From assembly GCF_013116825.1 (NCBI RefSeq), contig NZ_JABFNS010000052.1, positions 1 to 54,931 of the forward strand: 54,931 nt of DNA, in the 5' to 3' direction. The notes beneath the pieces were generated by a model. The model ran no database searches. It was not told the origin of the DNA and saw nothing but the letters and a program-made list of their open reading frames with translations. This stretch comes from Myxococcus xanthus (lineage in GTDB: Bacteria; Myxococcota; Myxococcia; Myxococcales; Myxococcaceae). The stretch's first letter is position 1. Every line of letters starts with the position of its first letter. Positions 39,602 through 48,103 of the stretch are shown one piece after another. The translations under genes were made by a program, and so were the position numbers.

Positions 39602-40099
39602 TCAGCGCTGGGATTCCGTATCGACGTGGCGGAACACGCCCGAGTCGATTTCGGAGAAGCCACACGCCGTATAGAAGTTGCGCGTCTCCGGCGTCGTCGT
39701 CATGGGGGAGACGAGCTGGAGCTGCTTCGCGCTCAGCACCTTGCAGCGCTCCAGAATCTGCCGGATGAGCGCGCGGCCCACGCCGCGACGACGCCAGGTC
39801 TCCGTCACCACCAATTCGTCGATGGTGCCCACGCGTCCGCGCAGCCGGAGCTGGGGACGGTGGGAGAAGGACACCATGCCCACGGGCCGGTCCTGCGGGT
39901 CGCCGGCCACGAAGATTTCAATCTCCGGATGGCTGACGACCCAGTGGACCGTCTGCTGGTCCGTCCCCTGGGGGTAGCCCAGCTCCTTGAGGAGTGACGC
40001 CATGGCTTCGGCGTCACCCCGGCGGGCGCGGCGGATACGGAAGGCCGGCGCATCAGCGCCAGCGACGGGAGTGGCTGTCCGGAAGATTGGCTGTGACAA
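39602..40099 (-). CDS. GNAT family N-acetyltransferase
   Basis: Acetyltransferase of 165 residues. The fold is readable: FRIRRARRGDAEAMASLLKELGYP at the start, TIDELVVTETWRRRGVGRALI with the acetyl-CoA pyrophosphate motif RRRGVGRA, and the final TTPETRNFYTACGFSEIDSGVF. The substrate is unknown. Translation appears to start at a TTG, with AAGG close upstream; no nearer ATG would keep the first strand. It lies downstream of the 2-oxoacid dehydrogenase genes but behind a terminator. Confidence 0.82.
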   Translation of the reverse strand: MSQPIFRTATPVAGADAPAFRIRRARRGDAEAMASLLKELGYPQGTDQQTVHWVVSHPEIEIFVAGDPQDRPVGMVSFSHRPQLRLRGRVGTIDELVVTETWRRRGVGRALIRQILERCKVLSAKQLQLVSPMTTTPETRNFYTACGFSEIDSGVFRHVDTESQR

Positions 40100-40120
40100 A
40101 GCCCTTGGAGTCTAACGAAT

Positions 40121-40154
40121 GGGCCGCCATCCCTCCAAAGAGGAATGGCGGCCC
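40121..40154 (-). terminator. terminator hairpin after the E1 genes
   Basis: A perfect 10-bp stem (GGGCCGCCAT/ATGGCGGCCC) with an inner CCTC/GAGG pair lies 58 bases past the E1 beta stop on the minus strand. A second, smaller hairpin (CGTGAG/CTCACG, 40168-40187) precedes it. Together they should separate the dehydrogenase operon from the GNAT gene. Confidence 0.65.
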
Positions 40155-40211
40155 GGGGTGCTTCGCTCGTGAGACAAGGGGCTCACGGGCAGGGGATTGT
40201 GGGTGCCGCGC

Positions 40212-41270
40212 TTACGGCTGCTCGCCCGCGAGCGACCGGATGGCGGTGGTGATGTCACCCAGTTGCGGCACCGACGCCATCTCCAGCGCGTCCGCCAGGC
40301 CGATGCCCGGCAGGAACTTGCCGGCCAGCAGCCGCGGCGGGGCCAGCAGCGAGTAGAACAGCTCCTCCACCGTGCGGCGCACCAGGTGCTCTCCGAAGTT
40401 CGTCACCTCGGTGTCCTCGTTGACGAAGAGGACGCGGCCCGTCTTCTGGACGGAGGCCTTGATGAGCTCCCAGTCGTACGGCCACAGCGAGCGCAGGTCG
40501 ATGACCTCCGCGCTGATGCCGTCCGCGGCCAGCGTCTCCGCGGCCTTCGTGCACAGGGGCAGGGTGCGGCCGTAGCTCACGACGGTGAGCTGCGTGCCCT
40601 CGCGCACGATCTTGCCCTTGCCGAAGGGCACCGCGTACGCCTCCAGACCCGCGGGCCACTGCGGCTTCCACTGGGAGCGGTCTCCCAGCGGCGCGTCGAT
40701 GAGCTTCGACAGCGCGCGGTCGTCCTCCGGCTCGCCCGGAATCCGCTCCTCGCCCTTCACGCGCAGGAGCGCCTTGGGCTCCAGGAACATGACGGGGTTC
40801 TTCTCCTGGCACGCGGTGATGAGCAGCCCGTACGCGTCCAGCGGAGTGGAGGGCATGACCACCTTCCACCCGGCGATGTGGGTCATCGTCGCGTCGAACG
40901 AGTGCGAGTGGTAGATGGACCCGCGGATGCCGCTGCCCACCGGCGTGCGCACCACCATGGGCAGGTTCCAGTCACCGAAGGTGGACCAGCAGGTGTTGCC
41001 CGCCAGCTTCAGCAGGTCGATGGTGTTGTAGACGTAGTCGCAGAACTGGATCTCCGCCACCGGCCGTCCGCCGGCCATGGCGATGCCCATGGCCGCGCCG
41101 ATGATGCCGCGCTCGTCCAGGGGCGAGTTCCACGTCGTCTTCAGGCCCTGCGTGCAGGTGAAGACGCCGCCCAGGGGGGCGCCCACGTCCTCGCCGAAGA
41201 TGTCGGTGACGCCCAGGTGCTCCTCGGCGTAGTGCAGGGCCATGCGGATGGCCTGTGCCATGTTCGCCAT
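40212..41270 (-). CDS. 2-oxoacid dehydrogenase E1 component, beta subunit
   Basis: E1 beta subunit of 352 residues, which together with the alpha subunit uses thiamine pyrophosphate for decarboxylation of a 2-oxoacid. Recognisable blocks: FGEDVGAPLGGVFTCTQGL, ERGIIGAAMGIAMAGGRPV, EIQFCDYVYNTIDLLK, HSHSFDATMTHIAGWKVVMP, and the transketolase C-terminal domain with TVVSYGRTLPLCTKAAE and VIDLRSLWPYDWE. The wording VRRTVEELFYSLLAPPRLLAG is nearer to branched-chain 2-oxoacid dehydrogenases than to pyruvate dehydrogenase, but pyruvate cannot be excluded. Three bases separate the alpha stop and this ATG. No E2 or E3 gene is nearby. Confidence 0.92.
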   Translation of the reverse strand: MANMAQAIRMALHYAEEHLGVTDIFGEDVGAPLGGVFTCTQGLKTTWNSPLDERGIIGAAMGIAMAGGRPVAEIQFCDYVYNTIDLLKLAGNTCWSTFGDWNLPMVVRTPVGSGIRGSIYHSHSFDATMTHIAGWKVVMPSTPLDAYGLLITACQEKNPVMFLEPKALLRVKGEERIPGEPEDDRALSKLIDAPLGDRSQWKPQWPAGLEAYAVPFGKGKIVREGTQLTVVSYGRTLPLCTKAAETLAADGISAEVIDLRSLWPYDWELIKASVQKTGRVLFVNEDTEVTNFGEHLVRRTVEELFYSLLAPPRLLAGKFLPGIGLADALEMASVPQLGDITTAIRSLAGEQP

Positions 41271-41273
41271 GGG

Positions 41274-42284
41274 TTACTTGTCCTCCGCGTAGATGTGCTT
41301 CCAGATGGATTCGGGGTCGGGCTGTGGCTCGTCGCGCACCTGTCGGGCGGCGGCGGCCATCTCCTCGGTGTAGCGGTTGCGCAGCGCGTCCATCTGCTCT
41401 CGCGTCAGGACGCCGTCCTTCTCCAGCTTCGCTTCGAACTCCGTGAGGCAGTCGACCTCGTTGCCCACGTAGTTGGCTCCGGAGGCGGACGAGTGGCCGT
41501 AGAGGCGCGACACGTTGGCCTCCAGGAGGAAGGGCTTGCGCTCCGTGCGCACGTAGGTCATGGCCTCGCGCAGCTCGGTGTAGGCCTCCACGGCGTCGTT
41601 GCCGTTGATGGTCTTGCTGCGGATGCCAAAGGCCTTGCCGCGGTCGCTGATGCGCTGCTCGCCGTGCTGGCCCTCCGCCGCCGTGGAGATGCCCCACTTG
41701 TTGTTGGTGACGATGATGAGGATGGGCAGCGGGTTGACGGGGCGGCTGCTCCACACCAGGCACGAGGCGAAATCGCCCTCGGCCGTGCCGGCGTCACCAC
41801 CGGTGACGATGGTGATGCCGTCACCACCGTGGCGCTTCTGCACCATGGCCGTGCCCGGGGCGATGGCGTACTGGACCTCGATGGGCGAGGACACCGGCGC
41901 CACGTTGTACTTCCGGGCGGAGTAGTGGCCCGCGAAGTTGCGGCCGCCCGAATACGGGTCCGTGGCCGTGTTCTTCATCTGCCGCAGGGAGCCGATGGGC
42001 TCCTCACCCAGCGCGAGCAGGGTGCCGGATTGCCGATAGTGCGCATGCAGATAGTCGAAGTCGGGGCCCTGGCCCTTCTTCATGAGCAGGCCCAGGGAGA
42101 CGTTGAACGCCTCCTCGCCGGGGCCGCCAATCCAGAAGTATCCGTGGCCCTGCTTGTACATCTGGATGAGGCGCTCCTCGAGGACGCGCGTCTTCACCAT
42201 GAGGTCATGGATGCGGACCAGCAGCTCCCGCTCGAGCGGCGCGGACGCTTCTGAGGATTCTTTGATGAGTCGGGGACGAGACAC
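41274..42284 (-). CDS. 2-oxoacid dehydrogenase E1 component, alpha subunit
   Basis: E1 alpha subunit of 336 residues. The start ERELLVRIHDLMVKTRVLEERL and the core GPGEEAFNVSLGLLMKKGQG, HYRQSGTLLALGEEP and the TPP-binding stretch GGDAGTAEGDF to IVTNNKWGIST are typical. The classical GDG of the TPP motif appears as GGDAGTAEGDF. The phosphorylation-loop region EANVSRLYGHSSAS is present. It forms an operon with the beta subunit. A GTG start is used, with AGAGGAAGG six bases before it. Confidence 0.92.
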   Translation of the reverse strand: MSRPRLIKESSEASAPLERELLVRIHDLMVKTRVLEERLIQMYKQGHGYFWIGGPGEEAFNVSLGLLMKKGQGPDFDYLHAHYRQSGTLLALGEEPIGSLRQMKNTATDPYSGGRNFAGHYSARKYNVAPVSSPIEVQYAIAPGTAMVQKRHGGDGITIVTGGDAGTAEGDFASCLVWSSRPVNPLPILIIVTNNKWGISTAAEGQHGEQRISDRGKAFGIRSKTINGNDAVEAYTELREAMTYVRTERKPFLLEANVSRLYGHSSASGANYVGNEVDCLTEFEAKLEKDGVLTREQMDALRNRYTEEMAAAARQVRDEPQPDPESIWKHIYAEDK

Positions 42285-42316
42285 GCGCGACCTTCCTCTG
42301 GCTGGAGGGGACGCCC

Positions 42317-42346
42317 CTATAACCCGGATACGTGCTTCCCGCTCAA
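42317..42346 (-). promoter_or_regulatory. possible sigma70-type promoter of the E1 operon
   Basis: On the minus strand TTGAGC (42346-42341) and TTATAG (42322-42317) are spaced by 18 bases, and the GTG start follows about 33 bases after the -10. The A/T-rich box is conspicuous in its context. Position and spacing fit a housekeeping promoter. Confidence 0.45.
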
Positions 42347-42409
42347 GGCAGTTGATGGGGGGCCGGTCGGGACGTCAGGCGGAGAGCACCTTCTGGCGCG
42401 GCGCGGCAA

Positions 42410-43531
42410 TCAGCGGGGCTCATCCGTGACAGGAGTCCGCCCGTGCCGCAGCGCGGTAATTCGCTCGGTGAGTGTGGCCTCGCGGGCCGCCCCGGCGTGC
42501 TCGGAGATGAGGGCCAGGGTGTCCTCGGACAGCTGCCGGGCGTGCGAGCTGTCCAGCAGCGAGGCCAGCTCCTGGAGCCGCCCGGTGTGCAGCAGCGCCA
42601 GCACCAGGGCATGGCCGGTGCGCGGCAGGGGTGCCTGCGTGAAGGCGGATTGGAGCGAGCCCACGGCCAGCTCCGGCAGCCCGTTGTCCAGGAGCATCTC
42701 GCCCACCAGGGCCGGGTCGTGAGGGCCCTCCAGGTCATCATCCGCATCCGCGTCGGCCGCGCCCGTGGGGCGGGGCGCTCCGCGCAGCTCGTCCATCAAC
42801 TGTTCGATGGAAATGGCGTCCGCCGGTGCCGCCTGGGGCTTGCGGACCGCGCGGGGGAGGACGAACCGCCGTTCGGCGGGGCGCTGCTTCGGCGTGCGGC
42901 GGAGCTGCTCGAGGTTCATCACCCCCAGCACCATCGCCAGCATCCCCATCCACAGCTGCTTCGACCCGATGGCCAGCCCCAGCACCACCACCGCCGTGGC
43001 GATGCCCACGCCGAGCACCGCCCGTTCGTGGCGGTAGCCGCTGCGGGCGCGCACCAGGTCCGCCAGCAGATGTCCACCGTCCAGCGGCTGCATGGGCAGC
43101 AGGTTGAAGAGCCCCCAGCCGATGTTGACCCACAGGAACTGCCGCACGCCCTGGTCCGCCAGTCCGCCCGGCTCACCCAGGGGGACGAGCTGTGACAGGC
43201 CCCAGATGAGCCCTCCCGCCAGGAAGCCGATGCCCGGCCCGGCGAAGCTCACGAAGGCTGACTGCGTGTGAGTGAGGTGCGCGGCGTCGTGGGTCTGGGT
43301 GGTGCCGCCCATGCCATGCAGCTCGATTCGAGCGCGACAGCCGTAGCGGCGGAAGGCCAGCGCATGCCCCAGTTCATGGAGCAGCACCGACACGAAGACG
43401 ATGCCCACCCACAACGCGAGCCTCGAGGGCTCGGAGATGAGCGTCCAGCCCGTCATCAATGCGACGACGAAGAAGAGCGGATGGAGCCGGACGGGAAAGC
43501 CGGCCACGTGGAAGTGGGGCCGCATGGACAT
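42410..43531 (-). CDS. M50 family (site-2-protease-like) zinc metalloprotease
   Basis: Membrane protease of 373 residues. The zinc motif HELGH (His52, Glu53, His56) lies in a transmembrane helix, and the third ligand is in NLLPMQPLDGGH (Asp151). Six or so hydrophobic helices cover residues 15-210, and the C-terminal 160 residues are soluble and helical. This places it in the SpoIVFB-like group of intramembrane proteases, which cleave membrane-tethered regulators such as anti-sigma factors. No obvious substrate is adjacent; it is divergent from the phosphatase operon. The first ATG of an MSM pair was chosen; the ribosome binding site is poor. Confidence 0.88.
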   Translation of the reverse strand: MSMRPHFHVAGFPVRLHPLFFVVALMTGWTLISEPSRLALWVGIVFVSVLLHELGHALAFRRYGCRARIELHGMGGTTQTHDAAHLTHTQSAFVSFAGPGIGFLAGGLIWGLSQLVPLGEPGGLADQGVRQFLWVNIGWGLFNLLPMQPLDGGHLLADLVRARSGYRHERAVLGVGIATAVVVLGLAIGSKQLWMGMLAMVLGVMNLEQLRRTPKQRPAERRFVLPRAVRKPQAAPADAISIEQLMDELRGAPRPTGAADADADDDLEGPHDPALVGEMLLDNGLPELAVGSLQSAFTQAPLPRTGHALVLALLHTGRLQELASLLDSSHARQLSEDTLALISEHAGAAREATLTERITALRHGRTPVTDEPR

Positions 43532-43621
43532 CCGACTGTAACGGGCACCCCCGCACCGCGCCCGGCGAAGGGGAGGAGGCGCGGCGGACCCCGGGTGAAT
43601 GACGCGGGGCTCCAAGCAGGC

Positions 43622-43658
43622 CATGACATTGGCATGACATGGCTTCAGTGACATGCCA
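43622..43658. promoter_or_regulatory. operator-like repeats before the partner-switch operon
   Basis: CATGACATTGG and CATGACATGG follow each other exactly 11 bases apart, one helical turn. They are followed by the inverted repeat TGGCATG (43630-43636)/CATGCCA (43652-43658). The cluster lies in the 256-base gap between the divergent M50 protease and phosphatase genes and could bind a dimeric regulator. The rest of the gap includes a TAGAGT that may be a -10 box near 43726. Confidence 0.4.
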
Positions 43659-43787
43659 GCCGTGGCGTCTTCCCCGGCGCGGCGTGGATGTGGGGACAGG
43701 GCCTCGCGAAGCACGAGAAGTGAGATAGAGTCTCGAAACACCCCTGTTTCCCCGCGCGCCCCCGCGCGTCCCCACCCCGGCCCGCCC

Positions 43788-45563
43788 TTGTCCAGTACGA
43801 ATACGCGACTGAAGTCCGCGCCCGCGTCCGACGAGTTCCCGGATGACGCCGCGCTCCCGCCGTCCGAGCGGACAGGCACCCAGGAAGCCACCGGCGCGCG
43901 GGAGTCCACCGCCACGCGCCTGACGGGCCCCTTGGGGCTGGCGGAGGGGGGCACCCGCACCCTCATCGCGCCACTGGAGGCGGGCGAGCTGCCCAACGTG
44001 GCCCAGATCAAGGGCCTCCGGCTGGACCAGATTCTCCTGCTCACCACCGGTGTCCTGGTGGTGCTCATCGTGGGCTTGCTGGCGGCGCTGTCGGTGGCCT
44101 CCACCAAGTCCCAGTTCGAGGAGACGGCGCTCGTCTCCAAGGAGCGCATCCAGGAGCAGGCGCGCGAGCTGGGCCAGACGGTGGGGCAGACCATCGCGCT
44201 CACCTCCGCCACCAACCTGCGCGACAACAACTACGCCTTCCTCGAAGAGGTGGCGGGCTCCATCGTCAAGACGAACCCCAACATCCTCCGGGTGCAGATT
44301 TTCGACCCGGACGGAGTCCGGATGGCGGACAGCGAAGGCGCCAGCGAGGACAAAGAGGACGTCGCGCCGGTCCGCCGCGCCGAGCGCCGGCTGGTGAGCG
44401 CCTTCTACCGGGGGCAGCCCATCTCCGAAATCCAGGAGCCCATCGACTACGGCTCCAGCAGCGGCAAGGGGCTGGTCGTCATCAGCTACTCGCTGGGCGG
44501 GCTGCAGAAGCAGCTGGCGTCGCTGGAGCAGGACAAGCGCGCCACGGTGCGCGCCACCACGCTGCGCATGCTGGGGCTGGGGCTGGGCTTCGTGGTGCTC
44601 GCGGGCGTGCTGGTGGCCTACCAGAGCCGGCGCATCACCCGGCCGCTGGGCATGCTGACCGGCAAGGTGATGCAGCTGGCCGCCGGCAACCTGAGCGCGC
44701 GAGCGGGAACGGCGCAGGGCGCGGGCCGCGAGGTGGTGACGCTGGGCGTGGTGTTCAACCACATGGCCGAGCGCATCAAGGTGTTGCTGGAGGACGTGCG
44801 GGCCAAGGCGCAGCTGGAGCGCGAGGTGTCGCTCGCGCGCACCGTGCAGGAGACGCTGCTGCCGGGGCGCGAGGGCGTGCAGGTGGGGCCGCTGCGCATC
44901 GCCGGCCTGGTCGTCACCGCGGACGCGTGCGGCGGCGACTGGTGGTTCCGGGCCGCATTGGATGACCGGCGCATCGTCATTGGCATTGGCGACGTGACGG
45001 GCCACGGCCTGTCCACGTCGCTGGTGGCCACCAGCGCCACCAGCGGCTTCGCCTCGGCGATGACGCTGCGCGAGCCGTCGCAGGTCAACGCGCAGATGCT
45101 CATCACCGCCCTCAACGTGACGCTGGCCAACGTGGGCCGGGGTGAGCACCAGATGTCCAGCGCGCTGGCCGTCATCGACGTGTCCAATGGCTACATCGAC
45201 TACGCGGCGGGCGCGCACCCCAGTCCGCTGGTGTTCAACAAGCGCAGCGGTCAGATTGCATCGCTGCCCGCGCGCGGCCCGCTGCTGGGGGCCTCCGTCG
45301 AGTCCGAGTTCACCTCGCGCCAGGCACAGCTGCGGCCCGGGGACGTGGTGGTCTGGTACACGGACGGCCTCACCGAGGCGCGCGACAACGCGGGCAAGCT
45401 CTACGGCACCCAGCGTCTGGCCGCCGCGGTCCAGGCGCACGCCCACCTGTCCGCGGAGGCGCTGCGTGACGCGGTGCTGGCGGACGCTCGCGCCTTCAGC
45501 GCCGGCCAGCCGCAGCGGGACGACATCACCGTCGTCGTGGCCGAGTTCAGCCCCGCCGCCTGA
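43788..45563 (+). CDS. membrane PP2C (SpoIIE-type) phosphatase with HAMP domain
   Basis: Phosphatase of about 591 residues. After a disordered N-terminus come TM1 (about 78-102), a periplasmic segment of about 155 residues, TM2 (about 261-283), a HAMP domain (RRITRPLGMLTGKVMQLAAGNLSARA), a coiled segment, and a PP2C domain: ADACGGDWWF near 379, IGIGDVTGHGLSTSL, YTDGLTEARD and the final RDDITVVVAEF, which supply the metal-binding Asp residues. Such enzymes dephosphorylate STAS anti-anti-sigma proteins. A TTG start is proposed because the upstream in-frame ATG (43653) sits inside the operator-like repeats and leads into unprotein-like sequence; it remains uncertain. It begins a plus-strand series running to the window's end. 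Confidence 0.9.
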   Translation: MSSTNTRLKSAPASDEFPDDAALPPSERTGTQEATGARESTATRLTGPLGLAEGGTRTLIAPLEAGELPNVAQIKGLRLDQILLLTTGVLVVLIVGLLAALSVASTKSQFEETALVSKERIQEQARELGQTVGQTIALTSATNLRDNNYAFLEEVAGSIVKTNPNILRVQIFDPDGVRMADSEGASEDKEDVAPVRRAERRLVSAFYRGQPISEIQEPIDYGSSSGKGLVVISYSLGGLQKQLASLEQDKRATVRATTLRMLGLGLGFVVLAGVLVAYQSRRITRPLGMLTGKVMQLAAGNLSARAGTAQGAGREVVTLGVVFNHMAERIKVLLEDVRAKAQLEREVSLARTVQETLLPGREGVQVGPLRIAGLVVTADACGGDWWFRAALDDRRIVIGIGDVTGHGLSTSLVATSATSGFASAMTLREPSQVNAQMLITALNVTLANVGRGEHQMSSALAVIDVSNGYIDYAAGAHPSPLVFNKRSGQIASLPARGPLLGASVESEFTSRQAQLRPGDVVVWYTDGLTEARDNAGKLYGTQRLAAAVQAHAHLSAEALRDAVLADARAFSAGQPQRDDITVVVAEFSPAA

Positions 45564-45586
45564 CTTCCTTCTGGGACTCCTCACGC

Positions 45587-48103
45587 ATGCGACGCTCCCC
45601 ACGACATCCTCGGTCGCGCCGTCTCACGCCGGCGCTCGCGCTGCTGACCTCCCTGTGCGGCCCGCCCGCGCTGGCCCAGTACCGCCCGCCCCCCATGTCC
45701 GAATCCCAGCGGCTGGTGCGGGACGGCGAGGCGGCGCAGGTGGCCGCCAGCGCCGCCAGCGCCTCGGGCGACAAGAAGGAGGCCGAGGAGAAGTACCGCA
45801 AGGCCCTGGCCCTCTTCGACCAGGCGCTGGCCGCCGAGCCTGGCTCGGTGGCCGCCGCCGCCGGCCTGGGGGCCAGCGCCAACGCGCTCAATGACTGGCA
45901 GCGCACCGTGGACCGGGTACAGCCGGTGCTGACGGCGAACCCCGCGGAGCTGGCCCTGGCCTATCCGGTGAGCGTGGCGTACTTCAAGCTGCGCCGCTTC
46001 CCGGAGGCCGTGCCGCTGATGGAGCGGGTGGCCTCGGCCGACAAGGCCGAACACCTCATCGTTCATTACTACCTGGCCAGCTACTACCTCTACGTCCAGC
46101 AGGGAGACGCGGCGGCCGCGCGGCTGAAGCGCTACCTGGCGCTGCGTCCGCAGGCCCTGGCGCCCAACGACTTCCAGATTCACGAGCTGCTGGGCCGCGC
46201 GCACGTGCTGCGCCGGGATGCCGCGGCGGCGCGCGCGTCCTTCCAGCAGGCGCAGGCGGGCAGGCCAGAGTCGGCCTCGGTGCAGTTGGGCCTGGCGCAG
46301 GTGCTGGAGCTGGAGGGCAGGGCGGTGGAGGCGCGCACGCTGCTGGAGGGCGTCACCACGCGCTTCCCGCAGGCGGGTGATGCGCGCGAGAAGCTGGCCC
46401 GCCTGTACCTGGGCGCGGGGGACGTCGCGAAGGCGGACGCGCAGGCCCAGGCGGTGGTGAAGCTGGGCAGCTCACCCGCGGCGCACCTGCTGCTGGGGGA
46501 CGTGCGCTTCGCCCAGAAGAACGCGGCCGCCGCGGAGGCGGAGTACCGCAAGGTGCTTCAGCTCCAGCCGGGCCTGGTGCTGGGGCAGATGGCGGTGGGC
46601 AAGGCGCTCCAGGCACAGGGCCGGCACGAGGAGGCCATCCAGTTCCTGGAGGGCGCGGTGCGCGCGGGCGCCAACAGCCTGGAGCTGTGGGCCAACCTGG
46701 GCTCGGTGAACCGGCGCGCGGGCCGCTTCCAGCGCGCGGTGGAGGTGCACCGGCGCGTGGTGGAGATGGCGCCGCGTCAGGCCCTGGGCTACGTGCTGCT
46801 GGGCGCGGACCACTTCGCCACCGGCCAGTGGGACCAGGCCATCGAGGACTACGCCAACGCGCTGCAGGTGGAGCCGGACCACGCCGGGGCGAAGCAGTGG
46901 CTGGCCCGGGCCCTGGCGCACCGGGCGCGGGACAGGGCGGGAACGGGACGGCTGGAGGACGCCGTCCGGGACTTGCGCCGCGCGTACGACCTGGACCGGG
47001 GCGCACCCATGGCGCGCCGGCTGGGCGCCGCGCTGCTGGAGACGCGCGCCTACGCGGACGCGCGCAAGGTGATGGAGCAGGGCGTGACGCTGCCCGGCGC
47101 AGCGTGGCGTGACAGCCTGCTGCTGGGGTACGCGCGGCTGGCCACGAACGACGCCCAGGCGGCGCTGGAGGCCTTCAACCGCGCGGCCACCCAGACGGAG
47201 GAGCCCGACGAACAGGCGGAGGCCTCCGTCGGCGCCGCGCTGGCCGAGGTGGAGCTGGGGCAGGTGGACGCGGCGGTGCAGCGCCTCACCGCGGTGGGCC
47301 CGTCGCGCGCCGCGGCGCAGGTGGCGGGCGCCAACCTTCCGCGCGTGCTGGTGCGCCGGGCGCTGGTGCGCCTGGAGGCCGGAGACGCCGAAGCCGCCGA
47401 GCGGGATTTGGACCTGGTGGACAAGCTGGGCACGGGCAACCGCAAGGAGCTGGTGCGGCTGGCCCAGTTCGTCCGCGGCCTGGCGCGCGCGGAGTCGGGA
47501 CGCCACGCGGAGGCGAGCGCGGCCATCACCAAGGCCCTGGCGTCCACGCAGCCCTGGGCCTGGCCCAACACGCGCGCGCTGGCCACCGCCTTCGTGCTCT
47601 ACAAGAAGGGGCAGGTGCCCGCCGCGCGCAAGCAGCTGACCGCGGCGGCGAAGAAGCCGATGCCTGGACAGCCCAGGTGGCTCACGGCGATGACGGGCGC
47701 GCTCCACCGGCGCGAGGCATCCCAGGCGTACAATGCCGGCAACATGAGGGTGGCGGAGAAGGCCTTCAAGGCCGCGCTCGCCGGCAACCCGGACGACACG
47801 CAGGTGCAGCACAACCTGGCCTGCGTCGACTGGCGCAAGGGCCGCACGACCGACGCCGTGGAGACGTGGCGCCGGCTGGAGTCGAGCGTGCCGGTGGCCG
47901 CGCTCAACCTGGGCATCGACGCGCAGGAGCGCCGCAAGGACGCGGGGGAGGCCGTGGAGGCCTGGCGCCGCTACCTGGCCGGCGGCAGCGGCCCGCGCAT
48001 GGCGCAGGTGCGTGAGTGGAAGGAACGCCTGCAGAGTCTGCACGGCCTGACCGAGCCCGCCTCGGGCGCGCCCGCGGACGCCGCCGCGGAGGAGACCCCA
48101 TGA
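45587..48103 (+). CDS. large exported TPR-repeat protein
   Basis: Protein of 838 residues. It begins with a signal peptide (RRLTPALALLTSLCGPPALAQ) and then consists almost entirely of TPR-like units, recognisable by repeats of the W-LG-Y-A-P pattern: YRKALALFDQALAAEPGSVA, ELLGRAHVLRRDAAAARASF, AEYRKVLQLQPGLVLGQMAV, VEVHRRVVEMAPRQALGYVL, FKAALAGNPDDTQVQHNLAC. It should be a periplasmic or outer-membrane scaffold. It starts 24 bases after the phosphatase and overlaps the binding-protein gene by four bases (ATGA), so at least these two are translationally coupled. Confidence 0.9.
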   Translation: MRRSPRHPRSRRLTPALALLTSLCGPPALAQYRPPPMSESQRLVRDGEAAQVAASAASASGDKKEAEEKYRKALALFDQALAAEPGSVAAAAGLGASANALNDWQRTVDRVQPVLTANPAELALAYPVSVAYFKLRRFPEAVPLMERVASADKAEHLIVHYYLASYYLYVQQGDAAAARLKRYLALRPQALAPNDFQIHELLGRAHVLRRDAAAARASFQQAQAGRPESASVQLGLAQVLELEGRAVEARTLLEGVTTRFPQAGDAREKLARLYLGAGDVAKADAQAQAVVKLGSSPAAHLLLGDVRFAQKNAAAAEAEYRKVLQLQPGLVLGQMAVGKALQAQGRHEEAIQFLEGAVRAGANSLELWANLGSVNRRAGRFQRAVEVHRRVVEMAPRQALGYVLLGADHFATGQWDQAIEDYANALQVEPDHAGAKQWLARALAHRARDRAGTGRLEDAVRDLRRAYDLDRGAPMARRLGAALLETRAYADARKVMEQGVTLPGAAWRDSLLLGYARLATNDAQAALEAFNRAATQTEEPDEQAEASVGAALAEVELGQVDAAVQRLTAVGPSRAAAQVAGANLPRVLVRRALVRLEAGDAEAAERDLDLVDKLGTGNRKELVRLAQFVRGLARAESGRHAEASAAITKALASTQPWAWPNTRALATAFVLYKKGQVPAARKQLTAAAKKPMPGQPRWLTAMTGALHRREASQAYNAGNMRVAEKAFKAALAGNPDDTQVQHNLACVDWRKGRTTDAVETWRRLESSVPVAALNLGIDAQERRKDAGEAVEAWRRYLAGGSGPRMAQVREWKERLQSLHGLTEPASGAPADAAAEETP

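Noticed and set aside
43653..43787. upstream ATG for the phosphatase
   Set aside because: It lies inside the inverted repeat, has no ribosome binding site, and adds 45 residues of non-protein-like composition; not fully excluded.
43374..45602. 742-codon minus-strand open frame opposite the phosphatase
   Set aside because: No motif and skewed composition; the plus strand has HAMP and PP2C motifs.
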